Shown here one piece after another: positions 49,611-60,276 of a DNA stretch of 64,000 bases; the first letter of the stretch is position 1; each line of letters begins with the position of its first letter. Both the position numbers and the translations under genes were made by a program. This stretch comes from Acidicapsa ligni (GTDB lineage: Bacteria; Acidobacteriota; Terriglobia; Terriglobales; Acidobacteriaceae): contig NZ_JAGSYG010000003.1 in assembly GCF_025685655.1 (NCBI RefSeq), positions 806,001 through 870,000 of the forward strand. The letters are read 5' to 3'. A model generated the notes under the pieces. The model was not told the origin of the DNA and searched no databases. It saw nothing but the letters and a program-made list of their open reading frames with translations.

Positions 49611-50917
49611 TACCAAGCGAGAAGATTGATTTCGGGGCCTTCGGAAATTACGTAATATTTGTCCCCTTCTTCTGTACGCACCAGGTGACTTGAACCAAAC
49701 CAGGCCTCTCTCTTCCACTTTGTTGCGCTAATCCAGGTGTCTTCATATCGACCGGTCTGGATGCCGGACTTCGTAGCTATCTGAAATTCTGCTCGCAACA
49801 GGTACGGCTCGCTTGAGCCGGAGCCGAGGCAGCTTACTTTGCGCCCTCGTTCGAAGTAGTTGTGAGCACTATCGAAATTTTCAATGCCTGAAGGACGAAC
49901 CGTTTTGAATCGAAGGGATAATCGGCCCATAGCTTGTACAGGAATCCCATCGCGGAGGATTGGGCTGAACTGCATGGAGCGAAAGGTCTGCTCGGCTGCC
50001 TCCTTGACACCCGGATTATCTGCTATGGGCGGGATCATCTCGCGAATCGTACCGGTCCTATCTACTACGACCTCAGTCCAGACAACGCCTTCCAGTGGGC
50101 CATCCTGTAGCGCGGGCCAATCGAACGATTTGCCGGGTAACAGGTTCTTGCGGAGGTTCGACTCGTCAAGTACGACGGTTTGGATCGGCTCTCCATCGCC
50201 TCCAGGTGCAGTCGCGTTAAAGTAATCCTCAGGTGTAGCTGCCAAATCTTCGAGCACAGAGATTTTTGCCGTGACCTCAACGTAGCCTGCTGCCACTGTA
50301 TAAGCGATCATGCGACCGTGGAAATCTTTGAAGTCATGATAAAGACCATTGAATCCGGGCCCACCGGTATATAGCAGGAGGCCTGTCTTATCGCTGAGAG
50401 CCAAGTACCCTTTGCCGTCAATCTGTTCATTCGGAGGCGTAGACAAAGGAGTGCTTATGGCCTGCCATTCAATATTGGTCTGAGTGAATACATGGTGTAC
50501 TTCGGCAGTCTTTATGCGCTTTGATAAAGCGTCCGCAGGTATCGGAACAGGGCGAATCATGGCTTCGGATAGCTCCCTCAGCCATTCAGGAAAGTAGTTG
50601 CCGTCGTTTTTCTGCCACTCTTTCTGTCCATCCACGATTGCAATCTGATGGAATTCAGGCGATCGAACTTCTCGGCGCCACTTAGTCGGTGACTGCCACC
50701 ATATTTCGATTTCTCCAGTGCGATTTGAAGCCTTGTCGCGTTCGAGGCTTGGCGCATACGTGGCTTTCAAGTGAAATGGATGCGTTCCCGGTTGATCCAG
50801 AGTACTTTTACCCACCGCTTTATTGGCGATGCCGGACATGTCTTCAGCGGCCACAAATGTAGTAGTTATCCAAGCAGAACTTAGGAGAAAAACGCAAATC
50901 ATCTGCGATGCTTTCAT
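49610..50917 (-). CDS. Secreted protein with TonB C-terminal domain (energy-transducer-like), likely frameshifted at its end
   Basis: 435 residues from the ATG at 50917 (GGGAG 10 bases upstream; TTG at 50938 is also in frame). Signal peptide ASQMICVFLLSSAWITTTFV. Structure: a beta-rich region (IEIWWQSPTKWRREVRSPEF ... LREL.EAMIRPVPIPADAL), a middle part, a TonB C-terminal-like domain (about 255-340; GVVWTEVVVDRTGTIREMIP, RSMQFSPILRDGIPVQAMGR), and a second copy of the first region (YEDTWISATKWKREAWFGSS) that is cut off by the stop. Such acidobacterial proteins are annotated as energy transducers, but without an N-terminal TonB anchor box the role is unclear. Confidence 0.78.
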   Translation of the reverse strand: MKASQMICVFLLSSAWITTTFVAAEDMSGIANKAVGKSTLDQPGTHPFHLKATYAPSLERDKASNRTGEIEIWWQSPTKWRREVRSPEFHQIAIVDGQKEWQKNDGNYFPEWLRELSEAMIRPVPIPADALSKRIKTAEVHHVFTQTNIEWQAISTPLSTPPNEQIDGKGYLALSDKTGLLLYTGGPGFNGLYHDFKDFHGRMIAYTVAAGYVEVTAKISVLEDLAATPEDYFNATAPGGDGEPIQTVVLDESNLRKNLLPGKSFDWPALQDGPLEGVVWTEVVVDRTGTIREMIPPIADNPGVKEAAEQTFRSMQFSPILRDGIPVQAMGRLSLRFKTVRPSGIENFDSAHNYFERGRKVSCLGSGSSEPYLLRAEFQIATKSGIQTGRYEDTWISATKWKREAWFGSSHLVRTEEGDKYYVISEGPEINLLAW

Positions 50918-50983
50918 TCGCACTAAACTCCCGAACAATCAGGTATATGATTTCTACGAATTTTAGCGTATTGGACTAGAAAT

Positions 50984-51724
50984 TTAGTCGACGCGGATGA
51001 TCAGGCAGGTGATGTTGTCGTGACCGCCGGCTTTGTTGGCGGCCTGGACGAGTTGGGTGCAGATTTCGTCGAGGGTGGCGGGGGTGTTCAACAAGGCCTC
51101 GATCTTTTCGTCGGAGAGTTCGCGGGTCAGGCCATCGGAGCAAAGCAGGAAGATGTCGCCGGGGTCGGTTTCGATTTCGATTACATCCGGGGTGACGCTG
51201 CCCTGCGTTCCAAGTGCGCGGGTGATGACGTTGCGCAGCGGGGAGCGGGCTGCTTCGGCGCGGGTCATGCGGCCGAGACGAATCTGTTCTTCAACGAGCG
51301 AGTGATCCTGGGTACATTGCTGTATCCGCTGACCGCGCAGGCGATAGCAGCGGCTGTCGCCGATGTTGAGAATCCAGGCCTGGCGTTCTTCAGCGAGAAA
51401 GCCGACGAGGGTGGTACCCATGCCGCTGAGGCGGAGGTTGCGCTGGGCGCGGGAGTGAATGGCTTCATTGGCTGCATCGACGGCTTCGGTGGCGATATGA
51501 GGGAGGATGCCGGACTCGGCTGCGCGGCGTTCGGTGACCAGGCGCAGGACTTCGTCGACGGCGAGGGAGCTGGCGATTTCACCAGCTGCAGCTCCCCCCA
51601 TGCCGTCACAGACGACATAGATTCCATGCTCGACGGAGTATCCGAAGGCATCTTCATTGGAGGCGCGTTTGCGGCCACGATCCGTAATAGCGGCGGCGGT
51701 ATAGCGCACGACAGCGGTAGCCAA
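50984..51724 (-). CDS. PP2C-family serine/threonine protein phosphatase
   Basis: About 246 residues. GGGGAG six bases before the TTG at 51724 favours this start; TTG 51742 would add six residues. Motifs of bacterial PP2C are present in order: TDRGRKRASNEDAF (metal Asp), VVCDGMGGAAAGEIAS, LSGMGTTLVGF, LNIGDSRCYRLRG, LLCSDGLTREL and AGGHDNITCLII. All metal-binding Asp residues are in place, so it should dephosphorylate Ser/Thr proteins (Stp1/PrpC type). No partner kinase such as PknB is next to it. It is followed by a short gap and then the propeller-type gene on the same strand, but in the opposite transcription order. Confidence 0.94.
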   Translation of the reverse strand: MATAVVRYTAAAITDRGRKRASNEDAFGYSVEHGIYVVCDGMGGAAAGEIASSLAVDEVLRLVTERRAAESGILPHIATEAVDAANEAIHSRAQRNLRLSGMGTTLVGFLAEERQAWILNIGDSRCYRLRGQRIQQCTQDHSLVEEQIRLGRMTRAEAARSPLRNVITRALGTQGSVTPDVIEIETDPGDIFLLCSDGLTRELSDEKIEALLNTPATLDEICTQLVQAANKAGGHDNITCLIIRVD

Positions 51725-51813
51725 AGCCCATCTCCCCGGCAACTAGTTTACAACGATATGTCAATGGACGGGGTGGCGATGCGGTCCATAGACACAGGAA
51801 GCTGTAATTTGGG

Positions 51814-53178
51814 CTACGGCATTGCCGGGGCCGGCGTCAGATTGTAGATCTGGATGGCTCCGGCATTCAGAACGGCCAGGCGATTGCCCGAGGGGGACAG
51901 GGCGAAGTTGCCGCCTCCATCAAGTGCCGGATTGGCGGGCACTGTGAGTTTTAGATTGCCGGTGGCGAGATCGTAGACCTGAACGATCTGGCCACGGATG
52001 TCATCGTAATCGAGCGGATTGCTGGGGCCGATGGGGTGGGTGACATCCAGAGTGGCGCGAGCGATGCGCCGGGCGCCGGGCGCGTTGGCCAGAGTGGGCC
52101 AGACCCAGGTCGGTGGCAGGGTCTGATCCCAGGGCAACGCCTTGTCTTTGGAGACGACGGAGAGCCTTCGAACGCCACCATCGAGACAGGCTGAGATGAG
52201 AACGACATCGGGAGCGACAGCATCGAGTGTCGGCGAGCAGATGGACTCGACCTCGGTAAGAGGAACGGTGGAGCCACCCAGGTTCTGGCGAACGATGGTC
52301 CAATAGCGGCCGTTTCCGCGGAGTGCTTCGTAGTACCCCTCGCCATCGAGGGGCAGGTGGATCGTGCCGGAGACGCGGCTGAAGAGCATGACGCTGCGGG
52401 AATCCATGCTGAGAATGCGCAGCAGGCTTTGGGATGTAGCGGTATCGTGATGTTCTTCCAAGGTGACGTTGGCGGATGCTGTTGCGGGGAAGATTCCTTT
52501 ATCCGGCCTGGCTTCGGTGCTGGCCTCGGGAGCTGGGGCTTCCGAGGTGTTGGCGACGAGGAGATGCTGTGCGGGGTCCAGCTCGATGTCGTTGACCGGG
52601 CCGGGAAAACGGAGAAACGGATCGAGGCGCAGAGCTGCATCGCCGCGGTGGACAGTGTTTTTATCGCGCAGAAGGAAATGCCGGTCCTTGAGCATCCAGA
52701 GGTAGCGAGCACGGTCGTGGACTGTCCACAGAGCCTCGGCGGTGACGCGGCCATCGGGCAGGGAGAGAACGACAGCTCGGATGTGGCGTTCATTCCAGAG
52801 GGGCTGATCCTGTTGCGCGTCTTGTGTGTCGGACTGACTGTGCGTGTCGGAACTGGATGACGGGCTGGGGGACGGGATGGGACGTTCGCGCACGACGAGG
52901 CCGGGGACGTGGAAGGTGAAGAGCAGGGTATCTTCATCGAGAAAATCGAGCGATAGTTGTGCGATGCGCATGCTGATGTAAAAGGGCGCGGGCGGACCGA
53001 AGCCGAGTGGAGCTGTTGCAATGCTTATGTCCGGCTTGAGTGCAGGCTTATCCGCTACTTTGTGACTTTTATGCGTCGACGGGTCGGGCGCGATGAGGTC
53101 CAGTTGCTGAGCGAAAGCTGCCCTCGGAATGAGGCTGATTCCTCCAACGAACACGGCACTGAAAAACCACTTTTTCAT
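51814..53178 (-). CDS. Secreted protein of unknown function with beta-propeller-like C-terminal part
   Basis: 454 residues. Signal peptide KKWFFSAVFVGGISLIPRAA then FAQQ. The mature protein has a low-complexity Ser/Pro/Gln/Asp segment (about 105-125; PSPSPSSSSDTHSQSDTQDA) and many short beta-strands: WMLKDRHFLLRDKNTVHRGD, LLVANTSEAPAPEA, ADVVLISACL-like strands, and a C-terminal LALSPSGNRLAVLNAGAIQIYNL-type strand that ends the frame. This is reminiscent of WD40/lactonase-type propellers, but I cannot name a family. No catalytic motif. Divergent from the DMT transporter gene and separate from the phosphatase by 71 bases. Confidence 0.7.
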   Translation of the reverse strand: MKKWFFSAVFVGGISLIPRAAFAQQLDLIAPDPSTHKSHKVADKPALKPDISIATAPLGFGPPAPFYISMRIAQLSLDFLDEDTLLFTFHVPGLVVRERPIPSPSPSSSSDTHSQSDTQDAQQDQPLWNERHIRAVVLSLPDGRVTAEALWTVHDRARYLWMLKDRHFLLRDKNTVHRGDAALRLDPFLRFPGPVNDIELDPAQHLLVANTSEAPAPEASTEARPDKGIFPATASANVTLEEHHDTATSQSLLRILSMDSRSVMLFSRVSGTIHLPLDGEGYYEALRGNGRYWTIVRQNLGGSTVPLTEVESICSPTLDAVAPDVVLISACLDGGVRRLSVVSKDKALPWDQTLPPTWVWPTLANAPGARRIARATLDVTHPIGPSNPLDYDDIRGQIVQVYDLATGNLKLTVPANPALDGGGNFALSPSGNRLAVLNAGAIQIYNLTPAPAMP

Positions 53179-53232
53179 CGCTCACTATTGTCGCTGATTC
53201 GGGCCGGTCGCGCGTGTGCGACATTGGAAGGA

Positions 53233-54201
53233 ATGACAAATGTTCAAAAGACCGGGCGGATGACCGGAGGGCAGACAAGGCGATTGACCTGGCTGGGCTA
53301 TGGGTCTTGTGCGATGGCCGGATGCCTGTGGGGAACAGGATTTTACTTTGGCAAGCTTGCGCTACGAGAGATGAGCGTGGGGCATATGGTGCTGTACCGG
53401 TTTTTGTTTGCCAGCCTGGGCATGCTGCCGGTGTTGCTGGTGAGTGCGCTACACCCAACTGGCCCGAAGTGGTCAGCGCGGGAATGGCGGACGTTGCTGA
53501 TTGCTGCGGCGCTGGGGATTCCGATTCAGTTTCTGCTGCAGTTTGCCGGGTTGGCCAGGACTACGGTCAGTCATGCATCGCTGATGGTGGGGACGATGCC
53601 GGTGTTGCTGGCTTTGGGGGCGACGATCTGGTCGGGGGAACGGCTTGATCGTATTGGATGGATCGCGCTGGCGGGATCGACGGTTGGAGCGGCCCTGATC
53701 GTGATGGGTGGACATCCGGCTTCGGCGGCGGGTTCAGGTCCAACGCTGGCGGGCGATCTGTTGGTGGTGCTTTCGCTGACGATTGCGTTGGGATGGATTT
53801 TGCTCAATAAGCATCTGATGGAGGTTCACAGCCCGCTGACTGTGACGGCTTACGGAATTCTCTCGGGGACGGCGATGCTGGCTGCCTGGGTGGTGACGGT
53901 GGATGGGCCTCCGCCGGTGATGCATGTGAGCAGGACGGCGTGGCTGGCGTTGGCTGCAAGTGGAGTGCTATGTACGGCGACGACTACGCTGCTTTGGAAC
54001 TGGGGAATTCACCATGTGCCGGCATCGCGGGCGGGGGTATTTCTAAATATCGAACCGGCCCTTGGCTCTCTGCTGGGAGTGGAGTTACTAGGAGATACGC
54101 TGGGGCCGTTTGCGTGGGTGGGCGGTGGACTGATTCTGGCTGCGGCGGTGACGCTTACGGCGCGAGGGCAGAAGATGGAGCCGGAAGTGATATTGGAGTA
54201 A
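53233..54201 (+). CDS. EamA-family (DMT superfamily) transporter
   Basis: 322 residues from the ATG at 53233, preceded by GGAAGGA; a longer frame from 52957 overlaps the opposite-strand gene. Two EamA domains with about ten transmembrane helices: first copy from CAMAGCLWGTGFYFGKLALR to ALIVMGGHPA, second from ALGWILLNKHLMEVHSPL to LILAAAVTLTARG. The second repeat ends with EPALGSLLGVELLGDTLGPF, the E-P-x4 signature of the family. Such transporters export or import amino acids, nucleotide-type metabolites or drugs; substrate unknown. A half-size relative is encoded at 57827-58246. Confidence 0.9.
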   Translation: MTNVQKTGRMTGGQTRRLTWLGYGSCAMAGCLWGTGFYFGKLALREMSVGHMVLYRFLFASLGMLPVLLVSALHPTGPKWSAREWRTLLIAAALGIPIQFLLQFAGLARTTVSHASLMVGTMPVLLALGATIWSGERLDRIGWIALAGSTVGAALIVMGGHPASAAGSGPTLAGDLLVVLSLTIALGWILLNKHLMEVHSPLTVTAYGILSGTAMLAAWVVTVDGPPPVMHVSRTAWLALAASGVLCTATTTLLWNWGIHHVPASRAGVFLNIEPALGSLLGVELLGDTLGPFAWVGGGLILAAAVTLTARGQKMEPEVILE

Positions 54202-54285
54202 AGACGAGTCCCGTATCGGCATTCAACTCTTAATTTAAGATCGATTTTTCCTGCTTACAATTGTTTACCAAAAGGAATAACGACT

Positions 54286-55059
54286 TTGTCCCACCAGCAT
54301 CGTTCGGAAATTGAGTCCGACTCAGGCCTGACAGAGGATCAGATTGAGGATTTTGAGGCTCAATTTGCAGCGCAGCAAACTATCGTCAACCTTTGCTGTA
54401 TTCCGTCTGGACTTGCGTTCTTCTTTATCGCGCATGCGATTTTGGCAGCAATCAGCAATTGGCTCGTGAACTCTGACGGTATCGCAGGATACCGTGTTCC
54501 TTATCAATCTGTGATTTTGTGGTTCTTTCCTGGCTTCGGGGCATTGAGCCTGTGTTTTGAGATAACTCTCCAGATCTGGGCGCTGTTTGTCGGTCAACGT
54601 GTCGTTGAACTTTACAGCGACTGGGATAGCCGACAACCCAAGAAATCGCGCGGAGGCATTGTCTATTACGATGCGCGCAAAGTCCTTCGCGGATTTGCGC
54701 TCCTGCTTGTCTTTCCTATAGGCATATTCACCAGCCTTGCTCTAAATATGCACACAACCTTCGGTGACGACGGTATTCACGAATTCGGATATGCCTTTGC
54801 GAAACAGACCTTTCATTCTTATCAAGATATTCGCAATATCACTTTGGTAAGTGGGGCATTCGATAAGCACGGAAAATTCATAAGCAGGCCTGCTTATGTT
54901 CTCGATTTCGCAGATGGCCACCGCTGGTCGCAAGCCAATTGGGACGATTCGGCAAAAGGCATCCAAGTCTCGTTGGCCGCGATCCTCGCCCGGAAGACCC
55001 AGCTACCTACAGTCGACGTAGAATCGATCCACGATTTACAGCTTCCCGCTCGCAAATGA
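54286..55059 (+). CDS. Membrane protein of unknown function with three hydrophobic segments
   Basis: 257 residues from a TTG start (AAGGA upstream). A hydrophilic N-terminus (MSHQHRSEIESDSGLTEDQI) is followed by a hydrophobic segment (about 35-60; NLCCIPSGLAFFFIAHAI), another (80-110; VILWFFPGFGALSLCFEITL), a third (140-160; GFALLLVFPIGIFTSLALNM) and a soluble C-terminal part with a DIRNITLVSGAFDKHGKFIS motif (about 185-205) and a charged tail. I do not recognise the family. The coding sequence is noticeably more AT-rich and its codon use differs from the neighbouring metabolic genes. It converges with holA 15 bases away. Confidence 0.62.
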   Translation: MSHQHRSEIESDSGLTEDQIEDFEAQFAAQQTIVNLCCIPSGLAFFFIAHAILAAISNWLVNSDGIAGYRVPYQSVILWFFPGFGALSLCFEITLQIWALFVGQRVVELYSDWDSRQPKKSRGGIVYYDARKVLRGFALLLVFPIGIFTSLALNMHTTFGDDGIHEFGYAFAKQTFHSYQDIRNITLVSGAFDKHGKFISRPAYVLDFADGHRWSQANWDDSAKGIQVSLAAILARKTQLPTVDVESIHDLQLPARK

Positions 55060-55073
55060 TAACTGCGATCACT

Positions 55074-56240
55074 CTAGCCTTCGAAGGTTAGTTGCGGAGA
55101 GGCGTAGGCGGGCGCATAGGGGCGTGGTTCGCTGGCGAGGTCGTAGATCAGACGTTCCAAGACGAGACGCTTGTCGGGTGGGGATGAACGTAATTCGAGA
55201 TCGGCGCGGGCAATCAGGCGCAGTGCTCGAGTGAGATCGCGGCGGCTCTTGTAGCGGCGAGCCTGGCGAATAAGATCGTCGGCTGCGAATGGGGGCATGC
55301 GGAAACCCTGCCAGAGTGCCTGCCAGATGGCGCGAGAGTCGCGCACATTTTTCTCCAGGATGACGAGCATCTGCCGGAAGGTACGGGCGAGCATGTAGAG
55401 ATGGCCGATGGCGGCTTCTTCGCCTGCTTCAGAGCTGTTGAGCAGACCGTGCAGAAGGGCCAGAGCGCGTGGCCGGTCTTTGGAGCTGATGGCGTCGGTG
55501 AGTTCATACAAGGATCGCTGCTTGGCGCTGAGAACCATTGTCTCCACATCGCCAAGAGTGATGCGCCCGCGGCCGTAGGTGTAGAGCAAGAGTTTTTCGA
55601 GTTCTGAGGCGATGAGCATCATGTCGGAGCCGAGAGCGTCGACCAGTTCCCTTGCCGCGTCGGGATCCATCCTGGTCGCCTGCTCCTGCGCGGTGGAAGC
55701 GACCCAGCGCATGGCGTCGGTGTCATCGACACGGGCCAGTTCGACGATGCTGCAGTGGTCGCCGAGAGTTTCGCGGAGACGCTCGAACTTGTTTTTGTCG
55801 TCCATGTCCATGCGGCGTGGATCGGCGGGAATGCGGAGATGATCGGCGATGAAGAGGATGAGCGCCTGGGGATTGGGCGAACGGAAGTAGCGATCTATCT
55901 CGGCGAACTCGTCTTTTTTCGCGCCGCGGGTGTAGAGCTGTTTTAGATTTCGGACAAAGACAACTTGAAATGGAGCCATCAGGGATGGCGTGCGGGCGCG
56001 GTCCAGGATTTCAAAGATGGAGTTCTGGGCCAGGTCCATCTCTGAGAGGCAGAAGTCGCGGAGCTCCTCGGGCACGAAAGCCTGAAGGACGGCCCGGCGG
56101 CAGCGTTCGTAGAGAAAGATTTCATCGCCGACAAGAACGTAGCCAGGTTTGAGAGCTGCAGGATTGGCGGTAGCGGCTGCGACCTCGGCAACGAAACGAT
56201 CTGTCGCGGCAAAGCCCACGCCGGAGCGCTGAGTGCTCAT
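55074..56240 (-). CDS. holA: DNA polymerase III delta subunit
   Basis: 388 residues. Family features: the N-terminal YVLVGDEIFLYERCRRAVLQ fold (degenerate nucleotide-binding part), LAPFQVVFVRN (FKTVVVRN-type strand), ADHLRIPADPR, and a middle helical domain with ARELVDALGSDMMLIASELEKLLLY, the signature segment of HolA. C-terminal QMLVILEKNVRDSRAIWQAL. Delta opens the beta clamp in the clamp-loader complex with gamma/tau and delta prime. Gene order lptE-holA is common. It is encoded 140 bases after lptE on the same strand and may be translated from one mRNA. Confidence 0.9.
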   Translation of the reverse strand: MSTQRSGVGFAATDRFVAEVAAATANPAALKPGYVLVGDEIFLYERCRRAVLQAFVPEELRDFCLSEMDLAQNSIFEILDRARTPSLMAPFQVVFVRNLKQLYTRGAKKDEFAEIDRYFRSPNPQALILFIADHLRIPADPRRMDMDDKNKFERLRETLGDHCSIVELARVDDTDAMRWVASTAQEQATRMDPDAARELVDALGSDMMLIASELEKLLLYTYGRGRITLGDVETMVLSAKQRSLYELTDAISSKDRPRALALLHGLLNSSEAGEEAAIGHLYMLARTFRQMLVILEKNVRDSRAIWQALWQGFRMPPFAADDLIRQARRYKSRRDLTRALRLIARADLELRSSPPDKRLVLERLIYDLASEPRPYAPAYASPQLTFEG

Positions 56241-56379
56241 GCTTGCGGCTCGCCGACGCTGTGTTCCATGCCCATTGCTTCAAGGATACCCTTCGGGCGG
56301 CCTGTGGAGGCGGTGGAAAACGTGGGCGGAATTGTATTGGTTACGTCGGAGTGCCCTGATTTTGCTGCATTTTCTGTGA

Positions 56380-56904
56380 TCAGAAGCCTTCGAGGACGTC
56401 GGCGACAAGGGATTTAGCGAAGTCGCGGGAGAGACGTTCGATGGCCGCAGGGCTTTCTTCAAGGAAAGTGGGCAGATCCGTGGTGGATTGATACTGCTGG
56501 CGAAAGACGTACTTGTCGTTCTTGTAGAGGATTTTTCCTTCGCGATCGTTGAGTACGACTGAGCAGGCGATGGTGATGAGGAAGCTTGAAGACTGCTGGG
56601 TCTGCGAGTTATAGGTGAGCGGGACCACGGTCTGGCTGAGGATGGTACCATGCAGAACGAGATCGGAGTCGGATGTTTCGTCAGGCGTGACGCGTAGACG
56701 GGTGCGCGTTGCGAATTCGCGGACGACGGCGGTAGTCATCACGGTCTCTGTTCGATACGCAGTAGTTTTGGTTGCAAAAACCGGAATCGACAGGCTCCTG
56801 GTGCCTGCGGGCAGGTGTGTGGCGGAGCCGACGGTGTGGTAGCCACAACCGTTCAGGCAGAGGACGGACGAGGCTATCGCGAGAAAAAGAGCAAACCTGC
56901 GCAT
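56380..56904 (-). CDS. lptE: LPS-assembly lipoprotein LptE
   Basis: 174 residues from the ATG at 56904 (TTG at 56925 in frame adds seven). Lipoprotein signal ALFLAIASSVLCLNGCGYHT: the lipobox LNGC places the lipidated Cys after residue 18-20. The mature part has the LptE pattern: SATHLPAGTRSLSIPVFATK, VTTAVVREFATRTRLRVTP-like strand, SDSDLVLHGTILSQTVVPLT and RLSRDFAKSLVADVLEGF. It forms a plug for the LptD barrel and helps LPS reach the outer leaflet. LptD is not in the window. The start of the gene overlaps the stop of the methyltransferase gene if the TTG is used. Confidence 0.86.
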   Translation of the reverse strand: MRRFALFLAIASSVLCLNGCGYHTVGSATHLPAGTRSLSIPVFATKTTAYRTETVMTTAVVREFATRTRLRVTPDETSDSDLVLHGTILSQTVVPLTYNSQTQQSSSFLITIACSVVLNDREGKILYKNDKYVFRQQYQSTTDLPTFLEESPAAIERLSRDFAKSLVADVLEGF

Positions 56905-56921
56905 GACTTTTATCAGTGTAC

Positions 56922-57764
56922 TCAAACCCAGGCGGTTGCGAGTTTGCCCAGTCCCTCGGCGGGTAACTCCAGGCCGTCGCTGCGGTTGGCAAAGTAGCGG
57001 ACATTGAGGTCTATGGTGTCGAGTTGCTCGATGCGCTGGAAGCCTGCTGAGGTGAGTTCGTTGTCCATCTGTAATGAGCGGAAGAAGAGTTGGAAAGGCT
57101 CTCCGGCAGCAGCGACTCGGGCGGCCAGGGATTTTGCCGCGGATTGCAATCGGGGGCTGAGTTCGTCGTGAGAGAGGGAGTAGTCGAAGGTGATTCCGCT
57201 ATGGGTTGGAAGATTGGCGACGACGTCGAGTGTGGAACGGAAGGCGGGAAGCGTCAGATAGGGGATGACGCCAAGCCAGGTGAAGAAGGCCGGTGCCTGA
57301 GCATCGAAGCCTGCTTCGGTGAGGCCGGACATGAGTGTCTGGTGCTCGAAGTCGAGGGGAATAAATGTGAGATTGGCCGGCTCGGCGATGGTTGCGGACT
57401 GGAGCATACCGCGCTTCCATTGCTGCATGGCAGGCACGTCCACTTCAAAGACGCGGAGTGTGGGAAAGGGATTGCGATAGGCGAAGGTGTCGAGGCCAGC
57501 GCCTAGAACTACGTACTGAGATACACCAGCGGCTACTGCGGATGCCAGGTTGTCCTCTGCATAGCGGCTGCGAGCGACCATGAAGGCGCGAAAGGCGCGC
57601 GATCTGGGATCGGCGTGGCGGACGGGGTCGGCGAAGAATTCGGGACCCAGGATGGGAACCGCGATGGGGTCGTCGAGGACTTTGGGTGAGTCGTCAAGGA
57701 CCTGGTGTGCGGCCCGGCGACTGGCTACTCCCCTGGCTGTCATGCTGATGCGGCCCGGCTTCAT
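56922..57764 (-). CDS. Class I SAM-dependent methyltransferase (leucine carboxyl methyltransferase-like family)
   Basis: 280 residues. SAM-binding motif I is YVVLGAGLDTFAYRNPF (residues about 85-101), preceded by the family-specific MVARSRYAEDNLASAVAAGV and followed by RVFEVDVPAMQQWKR (acidic residue for ribose). Further: FIPLDFEHQTL, FTWLGVIPYLTLPAFRSTL and SGITFDYSL. This is the PPM-type/LCMT-like family (often annotated as class I SAM-dependent methyltransferase, TIGR00027-type). The substrate is not predictable; relatives act on carboxyl groups or O-positions of secondary metabolites. The upstream gene is divergent. Confidence 0.88.
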   Translation of the reverse strand: MKPGRISMTARGVASRRAAHQVLDDSPKVLDDPIAVPILGPEFFADPVRHADPRSRAFRAFMVARSRYAEDNLASAVAAGVSQYVVLGAGLDTFAYRNPFPTLRVFEVDVPAMQQWKRGMLQSATIAEPANLTFIPLDFEHQTLMSGLTEAGFDAQAPAFFTWLGVIPYLTLPAFRSTLDVVANLPTHSGITFDYSLSHDELSPRLQSAAKSLAARVAAAGEPFQLFFRSLQMDNELTSAGFQRIEQLDTIDLNVRYFANRSDGLELPAEGLGKLATAWV

Positions 57765-57826
57765 GATGACTAGTTTAATGCGGGAGGCCCAAGCGGACGT
57801 AGCCTCAACAGACGTAGCATGGAAGG

Positions 57827-58246
57827 ATGAACTGGATTGGGTGGGCTTTACTCTCGGCGTTGTTTGCGGCGGCTACGGCGATTCTGGCCAAGGTTGGAGT
57901 GGCGCATATTGATTCCAACCTGGCTACGGCAATTCGCACGACGGTGGTTGTAGTCTTTGCCTGGGCGATTGCGCTGGGGCTGGGGAAACATAATGAACTG
58001 CGGCAAGTGGATGGAAGAGCGTGGCTGTTTCTGGCGCTTTCGGGGCTGGGGACGGGGCTTTCCTGGCTTTGCTACTTTCGGGCGTTGCAGCTTGGGCCGG
58101 CTTCGCGCGTAGCTCCGCTGGATAAGCTGAGCGTGGTGCTGGTGATGCTGTTTGCCGTGATTTTTCTGGGGGAAAAGTTGTCGCCCTGGGCCATGGTGGG
58201 TGGGTTGATGATTGCCGGTGGGGCCGTAGTTATGGTGCTGGCTTGA
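57827..58246 (+). CDS. Half-size EamA-type transporter
   Basis: 139 residues with a single EamA domain (about five hydrophobic segments), from WALLSALFAAATAILAKVGV to MVGGLMIAGGAVVMVLA; ASRVAPLDKLSVVLVMLFAV then IFLGEKLSPWA carries the E-K/E-x-L-S motif of the domain end. Full DMT proteins have two such repeats (see 53233-54201). Small one-repeat proteins of this kind are known and probably dimerise. Start ATG 57827. The terminator at 58269-58306 follows it and is shared with ftsH from the other side. Confidence 0.85.
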   Translation: MNWIGWALLSALFAAATAILAKVGVAHIDSNLATAIRTTVVVVFAWAIALGLGKHNELRQVDGRAWLFLALSGLGTGLSWLCYFRALQLGPASRVAPLDKLSVVLVMLFAVIFLGEKLSPWAMVGGLMIAGGAVVMVLA

Positions 58247-58268
58247 GCGAGAGGCTCATACTTACGTG

Positions 58269-58306
58269 AAAAAGCCCTATATCTTCATTGAAGATGCAGG
58301 GCTTTT
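58269..58306. terminator. Bidirectional Rho-independent terminator
   Basis: AAAAGCCCT (58270-58278) pairs with AGGGCTTTT (58298-58306); inner ATCTTC/GAAGAT extends the stem. A-run on the left and T-run on the right allow termination from both sides, between the half-size EamA gene (plus) and ftsH (minus). Confidence 0.85.
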
Positions 58307-58341
58307 GAATTTCAGCTTGAAGCTTGCAGCCAGAAGCTGAG

Positions 58342-60276
<1,935 letters not shown>

